A stretch of DNA of 64,000 bases. Source: an uncultured Anaeromusa sp. (GTDB lineage Bacteria > Bacillota > Negativicutes > Anaeromusales > Anaeromusaceae). Shown here one piece after another: positions 63,217-64,000 of the stretch (the first letter of the stretch is position 1; each line of letters begins with the position of its first letter). The DNA lies in NCBI RefSeq assembly GCF_963676855.1, contig NZ_OY781460.1, forward strand, positions 2,085,520-2,149,519, in the 5' to 3' direction. The notes below the pieces were generated by a model. That model was not told where the DNA came from and did not search any database. It saw nothing but the letters and a program-made list of their open reading frames with translations. The translations under genes and the position numbers were made by a program.

Positions 63217-64000
63217 ATGGCTTTTGAACGTTTGCGGCAAATGATAAAAAAAGAATTTATTCAGGTGCTTCGCAATCCGAAAATGCGGGCCATTGTGTTA
63301 GTTATGCCTGTTGTACAAAGCCTTATTTTCGGATACGCTGTGACGACCGATGTAAATCAGGTAACTACGGCTGTTTTTGACCAAGCACAAACGCAGGAAA
63401 GCCGGGAATTGGTGGATCGCTTTAGCCGGTCTGGATATTTTACTGTGAATGCAGTGCTGCAAAGTGACAGAGACGTGGATGAAGTAATTGGTTTGGGGAA
63501 AAGCACGGTCGTGCTGCGCATCCCAACTTCGTTCAGCCGCGATCTGGCAAGTGGCGCTACGGCTAACGTGCAAATCATTGTGGATGGCGTGGATTCCAAT
63601 ACCGCTGGCGTGGTGTTGAATTATGCCGGGACTATTCTGCAAAATGAGAATGTTGAACTGCTGAAAAAACGCGCAGGGCTTCCCGGCTGGGAGCCGACGG
63701 GAGTACAGCTGCAAACGCGACCTTGGTTTAACGAAAACCTAACAAGCCGTAATTTTTATGTGCCTGGAGTCATTGCGGCCATTGTCATGTTGGTCTCGCT
63801 TTTGTTGACAAGTATGTCGGTTGTAAGGGAAAAGGAAATGGGCACGATGGAACAAATTGTAGTGACGCCGATTAAGCCGTTAGAGTTCATTTTAGGCAAG
63901 ACAATGCCATCCATTGTCTTGGGATTTTTGAATATGATTTTCGTTACGCTAATTAGTGTCTTTTGGTTTGATATTCCTGTGCGCGGTAGTGTGCCGCTTT
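63217..64000 (+). CDS. ABC-2 permease (YbhR-like), 3' truncated by window end
   Basis: The frame is open from ATG 63217 to the window end (261 codons), starting FERLRQMIKKEFIQVLRNPKM. It has the same layout as the previous permease, with REKEMGTMEQIVVTPIKP as coupling segment. It completes the YbhGFSR-like set; the C-terminal membrane segments lie beyond the window. Confidence 0.92.
   Translation, partial: MAFERLRQMIKKEFIQVLRNPKMRAIVLVMPVVQSLIFGYAVTTDVNQVTTAVFDQAQTQESRELVDRFSRSGYFTVNAVLQSDRDVDEVIGLGKSTVVLRIPTSFSRDLASGATANVQIIVDGVDSNTAGVVLNYAGTILQNENVELLKKRAGLPGWEPTGVQLQTRPWFNENLTSRNFYVPGVIAAIVMLVSLLLTSMSVVREKEMGTMEQIVVTPIKPLEFILGKTMPSIVLGFLNMIFVTLISVFWFDIPVRGSVPL

Overview
The window is a contiguous piece of a Bacillota chromosome. 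Most likely it is a diderm, motile anaerobe of the Negativicutes (Sporomusaceae-like). This placement is inferred from gene order and from diderm-style features (a HlyD-type adaptor with ABC-2 transporter, an exported Met-rich protein); no rRNA is present to confirm it. TTG and GTG starts are common, and most genes have strong AGGAGG-type ribosome binding sites.

Region 1 (1-25.1 kb, all +) is one very long flagellar/chemotaxis operon: fliI (5' truncated), fliJ, a lytic transglycosylase, a MotE-like gene, fliK, a TIGR02530-type gene, flbD, fliL, fliM, fliY, cheY, fliO, fliP, fliQ, fliR, flhB, flhA, flhF, flhG, a PilZ gene, cheB, cheA, cheW, cheC, cheD, a small membrane protein, fliA, a FapA/DUF342 gene and two small genes. 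No strong internal terminator is visible. The hook genes flgD and flgE, usually found between fliK and flbD, are missing.

Region 2 (25.1-35.0 kb, +) is the conserved housekeeping run rpsB, tsf, pyrH, frr, uppS, cdsA, dxr, rseP, ispG, proS, with its own promoter and several terminators. Region 3 (35.2-38.3 kb) is an ACT (PheB-type) gene with hom and thrB, then a tRNA-Pro(GGG) with clear promoter and terminator.

Region 4 (38.5-59 kb) is an accessory, signalling-rich stretch on both strands. It holds a Met-rich exported protein; a PAS-GGDEF cyclase; a response regulator with a C-terminal four-Cys motif, followed by a BcrC-like phosphatase; a minus-strand operon of a 22-residue-repeat protein, a MoxR ATPase and a metallopeptidase/VWA protein; an XRE regulator fused to a complete desulfoferrodoxin-like module; an ArsR regulator; a SiaB-SiaC-SiaA partner-switching module followed by a GGDEF/HD-GYP protein; an EamA transporter; a dCache-PAS-GAF-GGDEF-EAL protein; a small Cys protein under a Fur-box promoter; a radical SAM protein; and an HD plus CGGC gene pair behind a Crp/Fnr-like palindrome.

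Region 5 (59.1-64.0 kb, +) is an exporter operon resembling E. coli YbhGFSR: HlyD adaptor, two ABC ATPases and two ABC-2 permeases, the last truncated by the window end. The flagellar switch, the PilZ protein, three GGDEF proteins and the Sia module together suggest a local concentration of motility and cyclic-di-GMP control. The best candidates for something undescribed are the repeat/MoxR/VWA operon, the Sia module with its GGDEF/HD-GYP output, and the HTH-desulfoferrodoxin regulator.
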